Positions 25,752-34,435 of a DNA stretch of 64,000 nucleotides are shown in pieces. The notes below the pieces were generated by a model. The model searched no databases, was not told where the DNA came from, and saw nothing but the letters and a program-made list of their open reading frames with translations. Numbering within the stretch: the first letter of the stretch is position 1; each line of letters starts with the position of its first letter. The position numbers and the translations under genes are program-made. The stretch comes from Shewanella jiangmenensis (GTDB taxonomy: Bacteria; Pseudomonadota; Gammaproteobacteria; Enterobacterales; Shewanellaceae), in the NCBI RefSeq assembly GCF_018596335.1, contig NZ_JAHEPS010000009.1:23996-87995 (forward strand), in the 5' to 3' direction.

Positions 25752-26153
25752 TCAGAAGGCGGCGCTTTGCACCTGGCCAGTAAAGTCGAGGCATTCGCGT
25801 ACCCGGCGCTGCTGCACCTGGCTAAGGCTGTCGATATCAAAGAAGCGGTATTCGCTGTGCTCGGCGCTCAGGATTATGTCGGCTTGGGTTAAGCGGGCAC
25901 GAAAGATAAAGGCCTGTGAGTTGTAGGCCGAGTGAAAATAGACGCCGCTGAGGTAGTCGATGGTGACGGGCTGACCCAGCTCTTCAAGGCACTCGCGAAG
26001 CAGCGCCTGATGTATGGTTTCGCCGGGCTCCAGTGCGCCGCCCGGCAGTCCCCAATGGCAGTTGCCGTAATTGGCTTTGAGCAGCAGCACCTGGCCCTGG
26101 TCATTGGTGATAACCCCATGGCTGCTTAACCTGAAGGTATCGTCGAACGCCAT
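25752..26153 (-). CDS. NUDIX hydrolase
   Basis: 133 residues from the ATG at 26153, which overlaps the pcp stop codon by one base (TGATG); longer upstream frame sequence has no family match. The Nudix box GALEPGETIHQALLRECLEE, followed by LG, fits Gx5Ex7REUxEExGU. Hydrolyses a nucleoside diphosphate linked to some moiety; the substrate is unknown. Last gene of the 5-oxoproline operon, coupled to pcp, though a link between the functions is not obvious. Confidence 0.88.
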   Translation of the reverse strand: MAFDDTFRLSSHGVITNDQGQVLLLKANYGNCHWGLPGGALEPGETIHQALLRECLEELGQPVTIDYLSGVYFHSAYNSQAFIFRARLTQADIILSAEHSEYRFFDIDSLSQVQQRRVRECLDFTGQVQSAAF

Positions 26154-26806
26154 CAGTGGGTTACGCCTGCGCTCTCGTGGATGTCGGTGGCTGTGGTGGC
26201 CGCGGTTGCCAGCATCAGCCGCAGGCCGTGAATAACGGTTTCCAGCGCCATTGATGGGTTGCCGGGGTGGCTGATGACCTGCTCGGGCGCAAAGGGAATA
26301 TGCAAAAAGCCGGCGCGGCATTCGGAAATGTCCGCGAGCTGATGCAACAGGCCAAACAGCACATGGTTGCAGACAAAGGTACCGGCACTGTTGGAAATAG
26401 ATGCCGGAATACCTGCTTCCCGCAGCGACTTCACCATCGCCTTAATCGGCAGGGTGCTGAAATACGCCGCCGGGGCGCTGGCGTTTACCGGAGTGTCGAT
26501 GGGTTGATTGCCACGGTTGTCGGCGATGCGGGCATCGTCGATATTGATGCCGATGCGCTCAAGCGTCAGCTCGCTGCGCCCGCCGGCCTGACCGACACAG
26601 AGCACCAGCACAGGTTCGTGCCTGTCTATCGCCTCAGTAAGCACCGCCAGCGATTCGTGAAACACGCAGGGCAGGCGGATGGCCTTGATGCGGTGGCGGC
26701 AAATCAGCTCGCCGTCCAGGTGTTTTACTGCTTCCCACGACGGATTGATGTTGTCGCCGCCAAAGGGTTCAAAGCCGGTCAGTAATATCAGCGGAACGGG
26801 TTTCAT
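26153..26806 (-). CDS. pcp: Pyroglutamyl-peptidase I (pyrrolidone-carboxylate peptidase)
   Basis: 217 residues. Cytosolic cysteine peptidase (family C15) that removes N-terminal pyroglutamate (5-oxoproline) from peptides. The N-terminus LLTGFEPFGGDNINPSWEAV is diagnostic. Catalytic triad: Glu in GRSELTLERIGIN (about 80), Cys in NSAGTFVCNHVLF (about 144), His in FLHIPFAPEQ (about 168). It lies ten bases after the DUF979 gene in the pxp operon; its product is the substrate of PxpABC, which ties the operon together. Confidence 0.96.
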   Translation of the reverse strand: MKPVPLILLTGFEPFGGDNINPSWEAVKHLDGELICRHRIKAIRLPCVFHESLAVLTEAIDRHEPVLVLCVGQAGGRSELTLERIGINIDDARIADNRGNQPIDTPVNASAPAAYFSTLPIKAMVKSLREAGIPASISNSAGTFVCNHVLFGLLHQLADISECRAGFLHIPFAPEQVISHPGNPSMALETVIHGLRLMLATAATTATDIHESAGVTH

Positions 26807-26815
26807 AGGCTCGCC

Positions 26816-27799
26816 TTAATCAAACACGATGAAATACATCAGCAGAATATTGGTCGCCAGCAACGTCAGCGCCGTTGGGATCTGCACCTTGATAACCTGA
26901 TACTTGTCGTCCAAATCCAGCAGCGCTGCCGGAACTATATTGAAGTTGGCGGCCATCGGGGTCATCAGGGTTCCACAGTAACCCGAATACATGCCAATAG
27001 CCATCAGCGGCGCCGGGCTGGCGCCATGCTGCTCAATCAAAAATGGCAGCGCTATTCCGGCCGTCATCACCGGAAACGCGGCAAACGCATTGCCCATCAC
27101 CATGGTAAAAAGCGCCATGCCAATGCAATAAATGGCCACCAGCGCAAAGCGGTTGTTGGGGTCAACAAACAGGCTCACCAGCGCCTTGATGCTGTCACCG
27201 GTTTGCGCCACCACAAACACGCCGCCGAGCATGGCCAGCATCTGCGGCAATATCGCCGCCCAGCCTATGCTGTCCACCAGCCGGCGCGACTCGGCCACCG
27301 CCTTGAGCGGGCTATCGCCGGTCAAACGCCAGCCCGCGATAAGGGCAAGGGTGCAGGCAAGGGTCAGCGCCGCCAGTGTCTGGTGTTTGGGATCAAACAG
27401 CATCAGCTCGCCGGTGCTGACATCTGACAGCAGCAGGGTGGCGGCAACGGTAAAGAGTGGAATAAGCAGCGCCGGCACAAACACCTTGTTGCCAAGGGCT
27501 CGGGCGCTTTGCTGCTTTTGTGCATCGCTTCGCGGCGTATAGCTGCCGGCGCTGACCTTGCCCATGCCCGCAAGCAGGGCGATGACTATTACCATGGCGC
27601 CGGCAATCCGGTGGGCAAGCTGCTCACCAAGCCAGGTTACCGCCAGATCGCCAAATAAAAACAGACTGCCGAACAAGCCCCAAAACAGGGCGGTGGTGAG
27701 CCGTTTGGGATGGGCTTTGTCTTTGAGGGTGTGCCACACCAGATACATGACTATCAGGCCAATCAGCAGGTAAATACGCTCGATACTGATAAGGCTCAC
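26816..27799 (-). CDS. DUF979 family membrane protein, putative 5-oxoproline transport component
   Basis: 327 residues with about ten hydrophobic segments; a typical DUF979 protein. The start GTG (27799) overlaps the stop of the DUF969 gene (GTGA). The conserved run ALFTMVMGNAFAAFPVMTAG and GYCGTLMTPMAANFNIVPAA are loop-and-helix regions of the ion-transporter superfamily type. DUF969 and DUF979 are usually neighbours, and here lie inside a pyroglutamate operon. A two-subunit permease for 5-oxoproline or pyroglutamyl peptides is inference from context only. Confidence 0.85.
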   Translation of the reverse strand: MSLISIERIYLLIGLIVMYLVWHTLKDKAHPKRLTTALFWGLFGSLFLFGDLAVTWLGEQLAHRIAGAMVIVIALLAGMGKVSAGSYTPRSDAQKQQSARALGNKVFVPALLIPLFTVAATLLLSDVSTGELMLFDPKHQTLAALTLACTLALIAGWRLTGDSPLKAVAESRRLVDSIGWAAILPQMLAMLGGVFVVAQTGDSIKALVSLFVDPNNRFALVAIYCIGMALFTMVMGNAFAAFPVMTAGIALPFLIEQHGASPAPLMAIGMYSGYCGTLMTPMAANFNIVPAALLDLDDKYQVIKVQIPTALTLLATNILLMYFIVFD

Positions 27800-28593
27800 A
27801 GGTCACTCCCCGCTGTTTGGCTGCTGGCCGGAGTATCAGCAACCTGGCCTGATGAAGGCACTTCTTGCTGATTCGGGTGCTGATTCGCTTGCTGGTGGCG
27901 GGCGATATCTCGCCTGATCCTCGCTTCGAGCCGTGATAAACGGAACAGATGAATAACCAGCGCTGCCAGCGCCGTTGGGATAGCCCAAAGGCCGATGTGC
28001 AGCGGCTCAATGCCGGCGATGCCGTTTTCTTTGAGAAAGGCATCCATCAGCAGCACGGCGCCAAAGGCGATAAAAATATCTTCGCCAAAAAACAGCGCCA
28101 CGTTGTCGCAGGCGGCCGCGTGGGCGGCAATGTTATCGCGCACCGGTTTTGGCAGCGGGCCATATTGATTGGTCGCCGCCGCTTCGGCCATGGGCGAGAG
28201 CAGCGGCCGCACAGTTTGGGCGTGGCCACCAAGGCTCAATAGCCCGAGGGCGGCGCTGACTTCGCGCACCACAAAATACAGGCTCAGAATTCCCCTTGTG
28301 GTCACGCCCTTGACCGTGGCTATCCAGTTTTGTGCGTGCTCCTTCAGGCCGTGGCGCTCCAGCAGGGCAATGACAGGCAGGATTAGTAAAAACGATGCCA
28401 GCTGGCGGCTGGAGAGAAACTTGTCGCCAAAGGTCTCAAGCAGCGCAAACATATCCATATTGACTGCCCAGCCTGTGATGAGGCCCGCCACTGTCACCAC
28501 CAACAGCGGATTGAAGCGCAGCGCAAATCCCAGCACCACCACAGGAATGCCAATCAGCGGCCAATAGTTGAGTTGCAGCAGCTGCTCAAGCAT
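27796..28593 (-). CDS. DUF969 family membrane protein, putative 5-oxoproline transport component
   Basis: 265 residues from the ATG at 28593, which overlaps the pxpA stop by eight bases (ATGCTTGA); an ATG at 28605 is an alternative. About six hydrophobic segments in the first 230 residues (PLIGIPVVVLGFALRFNPLL), then a polar Gln/Ser-rich tail. The Cys/His-rich loop AAHAAACDNVALFFGEDIFI is characteristic of the family. It is paired with DUF979 by a GTGA overlap, which suggests two parts of one membrane complex. Transport of 5-oxoproline is inferred. Confidence 0.85.
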   Translation of the reverse strand: MLEQLLQLNYWPLIGIPVVVLGFALRFNPLLVVTVAGLITGWAVNMDMFALLETFGDKFLSSRQLASFLLILPVIALLERHGLKEHAQNWIATVKGVTTRGILSLYFVVREVSAALGLLSLGGHAQTVRPLLSPMAEAAATNQYGPLPKPVRDNIAAHAAACDNVALFFGEDIFIAFGAVLLMDAFLKENGIAGIEPLHIGLWAIPTALAALVIHLFRLSRLEARIRRDIARHQQANQHPNQQEVPSSGQVADTPASSQTAGSDL

Positions 28594-29314
28594 AGCGGCG
28601 TTCATCCAGTAAGTGGCGAATTCGCCCGGCAAAGGCCAGCGCCTCGGGATTGTCGCCATGCAGGCACAGGCTGTCGGCATAAAGCCTAAGGCGGCTGCCA
28701 TCCACGGCGCACAGGGTGCCATCCAGAATTGCCGTTACCTGAGTTATGGCATCGGCCGGATTGTCTATTAGAGCACCTGGCTGTTGGCGCGACACCAGCG
28801 CACCGTTTGGCTGATAGCGCCGGTCGGCGAAGGCCTCGGCAAGCACCTCGATGCCGGCGGCGGTTGCCTGCTCAAGCAGCGGGCTTGCTGCCAGCGCCAT
28901 CAGCTTAAGGCTCGGGTCGACGGTTTTGATGGCCTCGATAACACAGTTGCCGATAAGGGGATCGAATGCAGCCTGATTGTAGAGTGCGCCATGGGGTTTC
29001 ACGTGGAACAAACAGGCTCCCTGCAGCTGGCAAATTCGCTGAAGGGCGCTGATTTGAGCGACCAGACTCTCGGTTAAGTCGGCCGCTGTTATGTTCATCG
29101 GCTGGCGGCCGAAATTGGCTTTATCCGGGTAAGAGGGGTGGGCGCCAATCAGACAGCCATGTTGCCTTGCCAGCGTGACGGTGGCGCGCATACTGGCGTC
29201 ATCGCCGGTATGGCCGCCACAGGCGATATTGGCGATGTGAACCAGGGCCAGAATTTGCCCATCATAGGGATAACCTTCGCCGACATCGGCGTTTAGCGTC
29301 AGTGTGTCAGGCAT
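28586..29314 (-). CDS. pxpA: 5-oxoprolinase subunit PxpA (LamB/YcsF family)
   Basis: 242 residues from the ATG at 29314, which overlaps the pxpC stop by eight bases; an upstream in-frame ATG at 29395 would add unlike sequence. The family signature LTLNADVGEGYPYD, IACGGHTGDDASM, GAHPSYPDKANFGR and HVKPHGALYN is complete. With PxpB and PxpC it hydrolyses 5-oxoproline to glutamate with ATP. A parS-like site (28995-29010) lies within the coding sequence. Confidence 0.95.
   Translation of the reverse strand: MPDTLTLNADVGEGYPYDGQILALVHIANIACGGHTGDDASMRATVTLARQHGCLIGAHPSYPDKANFGRQPMNITAADLTESLVAQISALQRICQLQGACLFHVKPHGALYNQAAFDPLIGNCVIEAIKTVDPSLKLMALAASPLLEQATAAGIEVLAEAFADRRYQPNGALVSRQQPGALIDNPADAITQVTAILDGTLCAVDGSRLRLYADSLCLHGDNPEALAFAGRIRHLLDERRYA
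28995..29010. other. parS-like site 1 (inside pxpA)
   Basis: GGTTTCACGTGGAACA, one base from the general ParB-binding palindrome TGTTYCACGTGRAACA (first base). It is in the coding sequence of pxpA. Confidence 0.7.
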
Positions 29315-30239
29315 GGGGTGCTCCTGCGCCCAGGGCTCGGCCCAGACGATAAAAATACTGCTGCCAGCGCTCGCCCACTGCTCTGGCTTCATCAAGGCTT
29401 ACCGGCACAAATTGCAGCGTTTGCCCCGGTCTGGCCTGGGCCAGTTTCCACATGTCGGCTTCAATTACCGTGGCAATAATGGGATAGCCGCCCGTGGTTT
29501 GGGCATCATTTAACAGCACTATGGGTTTACCGGATGGCGGCAGCTGGACAACGCCGGGGAACACGCCGCGGGAGCCAATTTCCAGCGGTGTGTGGAGACT
29601 CAGCGGCTCGCCATCGAGGCGTGCGCCCATGCGGTTGCTGCTTGGCAATAATGTCCAATGGCTTTTGGCAAACTGAGCCGGATTGGCCAGCCAGTCAAAG
29701 TGTGGGCCGGCGAGTACGCGGATTTGGTTATCCCACAGCCGCTGCATGGCGCCAACCGGATGCTTGAGATTGTGCTCCTTGCCAAGCGCCAGCCGGTCAC
29801 CGCTTTTGAGCGCGCGACCTTCAACTCCGCCAAGGCCACTGGTTAAGTCTGTGCTGGCGGAGCCCATAAAGGTTGGCACCTGTATGCCGCCGTCCACCGC
29901 CAGATATGCCCGCATACCAGCTTTGGGGCCGTGCAGGGTGAGGGTTTGCCCCGACTTGATGGCGGTGCGCCAGCCACACCAGGCGCTCTTGCCATCGATT
30001 TGGGCATTGAAATCGGCACCCGTGAGGGCAATCCAGGCATCGCGGTAAAATCTAAGCCGCGACAGCCCCAGCGCAAATTCGAGCACAGGCGCATTGTCGT
30101 CATTACCAAGCAGGCGGTTGGCGAGCAGCATGGCCTGGCTATCCAGTGCGCCACTGCGGGGCAGACCAAGATGGCCAACGCCGATGCGGCCAGCGTCCTG
30201 CACCGTGGTCTGAATACCGGCCTGTATGACCTCAAGCAT
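29307..30239 (-). CDS. pxpC: 5-oxoprolinase subunit PxpC (AHS2 / KipA family)
   Basis: 310 residues with the carboxyltransferase-like AHS2 fold. The N-terminus IQAGIQTTVQDAGRIGVGHL-GLPRSGALD is diagnostic, as are NDAQTTGGYPIIATV and SRGVFPGVVQLPPSGKPIVL. Forms a complex with PxpB. Its ATG overlaps the pxpB stop (TGATG), and it overlaps pxpA by eight bases, so the three subunits are translated in a coupled way. Confidence 0.95.
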   Translation of the reverse strand: MLEVIQAGIQTTVQDAGRIGVGHLGLPRSGALDSQAMLLANRLLGNDDNAPVLEFALGLSRLRFYRDAWIALTGADFNAQIDGKSAWCGWRTAIKSGQTLTLHGPKAGMRAYLAVDGGIQVPTFMGSASTDLTSGLGGVEGRALKSGDRLALGKEHNLKHPVGAMQRLWDNQIRVLAGPHFDWLANPAQFAKSHWTLLPSSNRMGARLDGEPLSLHTPLEIGSRGVFPGVVQLPPSGKPIVLLNDAQTTGGYPIIATVIEADMWKLAQARPGQTLQFVPVSLDEARAVGERWQQYFYRLGRALGAGAPHA

Positions 30240-30904
30240 CAGCAGTCTCCTGCCACAAATTGCAACCTGTCGCCCGGCGCCAGCAGGCAGGGCTCAGTTG
30301 CAGCTGCATCGAACAGTGGCACCTGGGTGTGGCCTATCAGTTGCCAGCCGCCGGGCGCCGTCGCGGGGTAAATGCCGGTTTGGCTGCCGCCAATGCCAAC
30401 GCTGCCTGCCGCGACCTGCAGCCGGGGCTCGGCGCGTCTTGGGGTGTGCAGCTGCTCGGGCAGGCCGCCAAGGTAGGCAAAGCCCGGCAAAAAGCCCATA
30501 AACAGCACCCGATACTCGGCGCTGCAATGGGCGCGGATGATGTCCTGCTCTGATACCTGATGCAGCCGTGCCACTTCGGCCAGATCCGGCCCCGTGTCGC
30601 CGCCGTAGCGCACCGGAATGCGGTGCAGCTTGCCTTCGGGAATACTGCCTGGCAGCGACGGCAGCACTTGCCTTAGCCACTCAAGCCACTCGCTCGGCTG
30701 CTGGTCTTTTTCAAGGGAGAGGGTGAGATTGTTCATGCCGGGCACGATTTCCAGTGCGCCGCTGCGCCCGCGACAACGCTCGGCCAAAGACCAAATCAGC
30801 GCCTGCTTGCGGAGGCATTGCGAAGGGCTGTCGCCCGGCGTGCCGAGTGCAACAAAGACTTGATGTTCGCCAAAAACGGACAGTTGCGGCACTGTCTGGG
30901 TCAT
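30239..30904 (-). CDS. pxpB: 5-oxoprolinase subunit PxpB (AHS1 / KipI family)
   Basis: 221 residues, AHS1 family: GALEIVPGMNNLTLSLE, VRYGGDTGPDLAEVARLH, FMGFLPGFAYLGGLPEQLHT, and TAPGGWQLIGHTQVPLFD are the conserved blocks. First gene of the leftward operon; its promoter lies in the 275-base region to 31179, shared with the divergent HDOD gene. No regulator gene is adjacent. Confidence 0.95.
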   Translation of the reverse strand: MTQTVPQLSVFGEHQVFVALGTPGDSPSQCLRKQALIWSLAERCRGRSGALEIVPGMNNLTLSLEKDQQPSEWLEWLRQVLPSLPGSIPEGKLHRIPVRYGGDTGPDLAEVARLHQVSEQDIIRAHCSAEYRVLFMGFLPGFAYLGGLPEQLHTPRRAEPRLQVAAGSVGIGGSQTGIYPATAPGGWQLIGHTQVPLFDAAATEPCLLAPGDRLQFVAGDC

Positions 30905-31179
30905 GCAGGATTGCCGGTTTGGAATAGTCCTCCGACCCTAAGAAATGGCACCTCATATGTCAATAAATTGATTAATAATTGTTGTGAAATCTGGCGTTCG
31001 TTAAGCGCGGATTAAGCTATGTATCACGGCGTAGAAATTTGCACTGTCAGTGGCTGGAAGTGGGCTGGCTATTTGCCCCGCAGCACCTAGTATTAAGACA
31101 GTCATTCAGGGAAGTGCATGGCTTTACGCCACTCCTTTGGCCTTCCCGCTTCATGCGTTGTCCCTCTGGGAGTGTGTTA

Positions 31180-32244
31180 ATGAGGCTTTTCAGTAAGCTA
31201 TTCAATATTCGCGACAATGTGATTGTTGAGCGCCCGCGCAGCCTCACAGGAGAGGGGCTTGCCAGCAAGACACAGGAGCGCCATGCCAGCCTCAGTCAGC
31301 CCAGAGTTGCCCTGCATGCCGCCCCCGAGGCTGAAGTGATCAATTGGGTGGACGTCACTGCACTTTTTTACAGCCTGCTGTTTGCCGGTGGCAAAGACAA
31401 CGGTGGCGTTGCCAATAACCTCGAAAAGCGCGTCATCGGCGATGTCGAGCAGGCACTCGCCATTCCCGATGTTATCGCCGCCAAGGTACTGCGCCTGCCC
31501 CATGACATTATTGAACTCGACAGGCAGCTGGCCAATCCCGAAGTCGATACCGATGAGGTGCTTAAGCACATCAAGCGCGACCCTGTGCTCAGTGCAGAGG
31601 TGATAAAGCTGTGTAACTCGCCGGCCTTTAAACGTGGCGTCAAAGACATTACCAGTTTACAGCAGGCGGTGGTCGCCCTTGGCCGCGAGCAGCTGCGCCG
31701 CTTCGTTACCAGCGTGAAAATCCGCGAAGTCGTTGAAATAAAACCAATCTATTTTCGTCGCTTCGGGGCTGAAGTGTGGCGTCATTCGTTGCAGGTGGCC
31801 TATCTTGCCTCCGAGCTGACGCCGGCTGCAGGCGATAAAGACACTGCCTTTATGCTCGGCTTGCTGCATGACGTGGGCAAGATTGCCATTTTCCAGATGC
31901 TGCTTGACGCCTTTGCCAGAGCAGAGCCCGGTGAGCAGCCCAAATCGTCACTGTTTCGGCAGGTGATGACTTCCAAATCTTTGCTATTAAGCGCACTGTT
32001 GGCCCGCAGCTGGCATTTGCCGCCGCTGTTTTCCAACACGCTGGCGGTCTTGTCCAACCCACATCAAATGCCCGCCGAGCCTTTGCCCAAGGCAATCTGG
32101 ACCGCCAATCATATCAGCGAATGTTCCATGTTATGGCAGGCAGAGCGGCTGCGTGAGCCTGAGCTGTTGCTGCTGCTTGAGCGGATTGGAATGGATAAAC
32201 CGACCTTTGATGAGTTGCACGAAAAGCTGCTGCTGCTTTCATGA
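31180..32244 (+). CDS. HDOD-domain signalling protein
   Basis: 354 residues from the ATG at 31180 (GGGAG upstream); an ATG at 31039 adds sequence unlike the family. The HDOD domain spans about 100-300: HIKRDPVLSAEVIKLCNSPA, SLQQAVVALGREQLRRFVTS, HSLQVAYLASELT and LLHDVGKIAIF, the last retaining an HD pair. The N-terminal 90 residues are unassigned. Such proteins act in signalling, often with c-di-GMP or stress circuits, but none is fused here, so its role is unknown. Monocistronic, ended by a strong terminator shared with glyS. Confidence 0.88.
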   Translation: MRLFSKLFNIRDNVIVERPRSLTGEGLASKTQERHASLSQPRVALHAAPEAEVINWVDVTALFYSLLFAGGKDNGGVANNLEKRVIGDVEQALAIPDVIAAKVLRLPHDIIELDRQLANPEVDTDEVLKHIKRDPVLSAEVIKLCNSPAFKRGVKDITSLQQAVVALGREQLRRFVTSVKIREVVEIKPIYFRRFGAEVWRHSLQVAYLASELTPAAGDKDTAFMLGLLHDVGKIAIFQMLLDAFARAEPGEQPKSSLFRQVMTSKSLLLSALLARSWHLPPLFSNTLAVLSNPHQMPAEPLPKAIWTANHISECSMLWQAERLREPELLLLLERIGMDKPTFDELHEKLLLLS

Positions 32245-32268
32245 TAAATTAACTGATTGTATTAAAAT

Positions 32269-32296
32269 AAAAAACGCGCCATCAGGCGCGTTTTTT
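32269..32296. terminator. Bidirectional terminator between the HDOD gene and glyS
   Basis: AAAACGCGCC-ATCA-GGCGCGTTTTTT: a perfect stem with A- and T-runs on both sides, located between two convergent genes. Confidence 0.9.
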
Positions 32297-32326
32297 ATGT
32301 TGGCGTAACGCCGTGTTACTGCACCA

Positions 32327-34396
32327 CTACTGCAGCAGAGAAATATCGGCTACGTGCAGGAACTGGTCGCGCAGGTTGCCAAGCAGTGCCAGACGGTTGT
32401 TACGCAGTGCCTGGTCGTCGGCCATCACCATCACGTCTTCGAAGAACTGATCCACGCTCTCACGCAGGGCAGCGAGTTCAGCCAGTGCCTGTTGGTAGTT
32501 ACCGGCAGCAAACAGCGGGGCAATCACAGGTGTGACTTCGGCAAGCTTGGCGGCCAGTGCCTTTTCAGCGGCTTCGCTCAGCAGTGCAGCATTGATGCTG
32601 TTTGGCAGTTCACCTTCCACCTTGGCCAGAATGTTGGACACACGCTTGTTGGCGGCGGCCAGGGCTGCGGCCTGCTCCAGGGTGCGGAAGTGGCTTACCG
32701 CCAGAATACGGTCATCAAAATCCGCAGGGCGGGTTGGACGACGGGCCAGCACCGCAAGGATAACGTCGGTGCTGATGCCCTTGTCCTGATACCAGGCGCG
32801 GAAGCGGGCCATCAGGAACTCGAGCACTTCATCGGCAGCCTGAGCGTTGGTGAGGTTGTTGCCGTGCAATTCGACTGCTTTGGCAATCAAATCAACCAGA
32901 TCCAGCGGCAGCTTGTTCTCTACGATAATACGCAGCACACCAATGGCGGCGCGGCGCAGCGCGAACGGATCGGCGGCGCCTTTAGGTGCCTGACCGATAC
33001 CGAAGATACCAGACAGGGTGTCGAGCTTCTCGGCCAGGGCCACGGCGCAGGAAACACCGGCGCTAGGCACGCTGTCGCCACTGAACTTGGGCTTGTACTG
33101 CTCTTCCAGTGCCACAGCAACGGCTTCGGCTTCACCGTCGAGGCGCGCATAGTGCATGCCCATGGTGCCCTGGGTGTCGGTGAATTCCATCACCATGTTG
33201 GTCATCAGGTCGCACTTTGACAGGAGACCTGCACGGGCGGCTTCGTCGCTGCTGGCGCCAATCTTAGCTGCAATAAAGCCGGCGAGGGCAGAGATGCGCT
33301 CGGCGCGGTCTTTCAGTGTGCCTAGTTGCTTCTGGAACACCACGGTGTCCAGACTCGCCAGACGGCTTTCGAGCGTGTGTTTTTTGTCGGTGTTGAAGAA
33401 GAATTCAGCGTCGGCCAGACGTGGGCGAACCACCTTCTCGTTACCGGAGATGATTTGTGCCGGATCTTTGGACTCGATATTGGCCACAAAGATGAAGTTT
33501 GGCAGCAACTTGCCTTCGCTTGAAAACACCGGGAAGTACTTCTGGTCGCCCTTCATGGTGTATACCAGCGCTTCGGCGGGCACGGCCAGGAACTTCTCTT
33601 CGAAGTGGGCGGTAAGTACCACTGGCCATTCAACCAGCGAGGCTACTTCTTCCAGCAGGCCTTCTTCGATGTCGGCATTGCCGCCAATCACGGCTGCGGC
33701 TTTTTCGGCATCAATCTTGATGATGGCTTTACGTGCGTGATAGTCGGCGATGACTTTACCGCGCTCTTTCAGGGCAGCCAGGTAGTTGTCGGCATGATCC
33801 AGGCTAAAGCTTGGCTCGCCCATAAAGCGGTGACCGCGGATGATGCGGTCAGACTGGATCCCCAGCACTTCACCGGCAATCAGCTCACTGCCAAGCAGCA
33901 GGGTAACTGTGTGCACAGGGCGGATAAACTGAGTGCTGTTGCTGCCCCAACGCATTGGCTTGGGAATAGGCAGCTTGTCCAGCGCGCGCTGGGTCATGGC
34001 AGGCACGAGTGCTTTGGTTGGCTCACCGGCGACATTGGCACGATATACCAGCCATTCACCTTTGTCGGTGGCGATGCGCTCGGCTTCGGCTACGGTAATA
34101 CCGTTGCCACGGGCCCAGCCTTCGGCGGCCTTGGTGGGGTTACCGTCGGCATCGAAGGCGGACTGCACGGCAGGGCCGCGCTTCTCAACCACCTTGTCTT
34201 CCTGTGCGGTAGCCAGACCCTTAATGTACAGGGCCAGACGACGTGGAGCGGCATACCATTCGATAGACTCGAACGGCAGTTCGGCCTTGGTCAGCTCCTC
34301 GCTGAAGTTGGCCTGAAAGGATTCAGCCAGGGTGCGCAGTGCTTTTGGCGGCAGCTCTTCGGTACCGATTTCGATGAGCAGGTTTTCGAATTTCAT
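32327..34396 (-). CDS. glyS: Glycyl-tRNA synthetase beta subunit
   Basis: 689 residues, usual for the bacterial alpha2beta2 enzyme. The N-terminus NLLIEIGTEELPPKALRTLA is diagnostic; MRWGSNSTQFIRPVHTV and the C-terminal anticodon-binding region (FFEDVMVMADDQALRNNRLA) are conserved. Ribosome site GAGGA upstream. It is downstream of glyQ by 39 bases on the same strand. Confidence 0.97.
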   Translation of the reverse strand: MKFENLLIEIGTEELPPKALRTLAESFQANFSEELTKAELPFESIEWYAAPRRLALYIKGLATAQEDKVVEKRGPAVQSAFDADGNPTKAAEGWARGNGITVAEAERIATDKGEWLVYRANVAGEPTKALVPAMTQRALDKLPIPKPMRWGSNSTQFIRPVHTVTLLLGSELIAGEVLGIQSDRIIRGHRFMGEPSFSLDHADNYLAALKERGKVIADYHARKAIIKIDAEKAAAVIGGNADIEEGLLEEVASLVEWPVVLTAHFEEKFLAVPAEALVYTMKGDQKYFPVFSSEGKLLPNFIFVANIESKDPAQIISGNEKVVRPRLADAEFFFNTDKKHTLESRLASLDTVVFQKQLGTLKDRAERISALAGFIAAKIGASSDEAARAGLLSKCDLMTNMVMEFTDTQGTMGMHYARLDGEAEAVAVALEEQYKPKFSGDSVPSAGVSCAVALAEKLDTLSGIFGIGQAPKGAADPFALRRAAIGVLRIIVENKLPLDLVDLIAKAVELHGNNLTNAQAADEVLEFLMARFRAWYQDKGISTDVILAVLARRPTRPADFDDRILAVSHFRTLEQAAALAAANKRVSNILAKVEGELPNSINAALLSEAAEKALAAKLAEVTPVIAPLFAAGNYQQALAELAALRESVDQFFEDVMVMADDQALRNNRLALLGNLRDQFLHVADISLLQ

Positions 34397-34435
34397 TTAA
34401 TCTTCCTCTTATTTTGCGCGGCTTAGTTGCACTAC

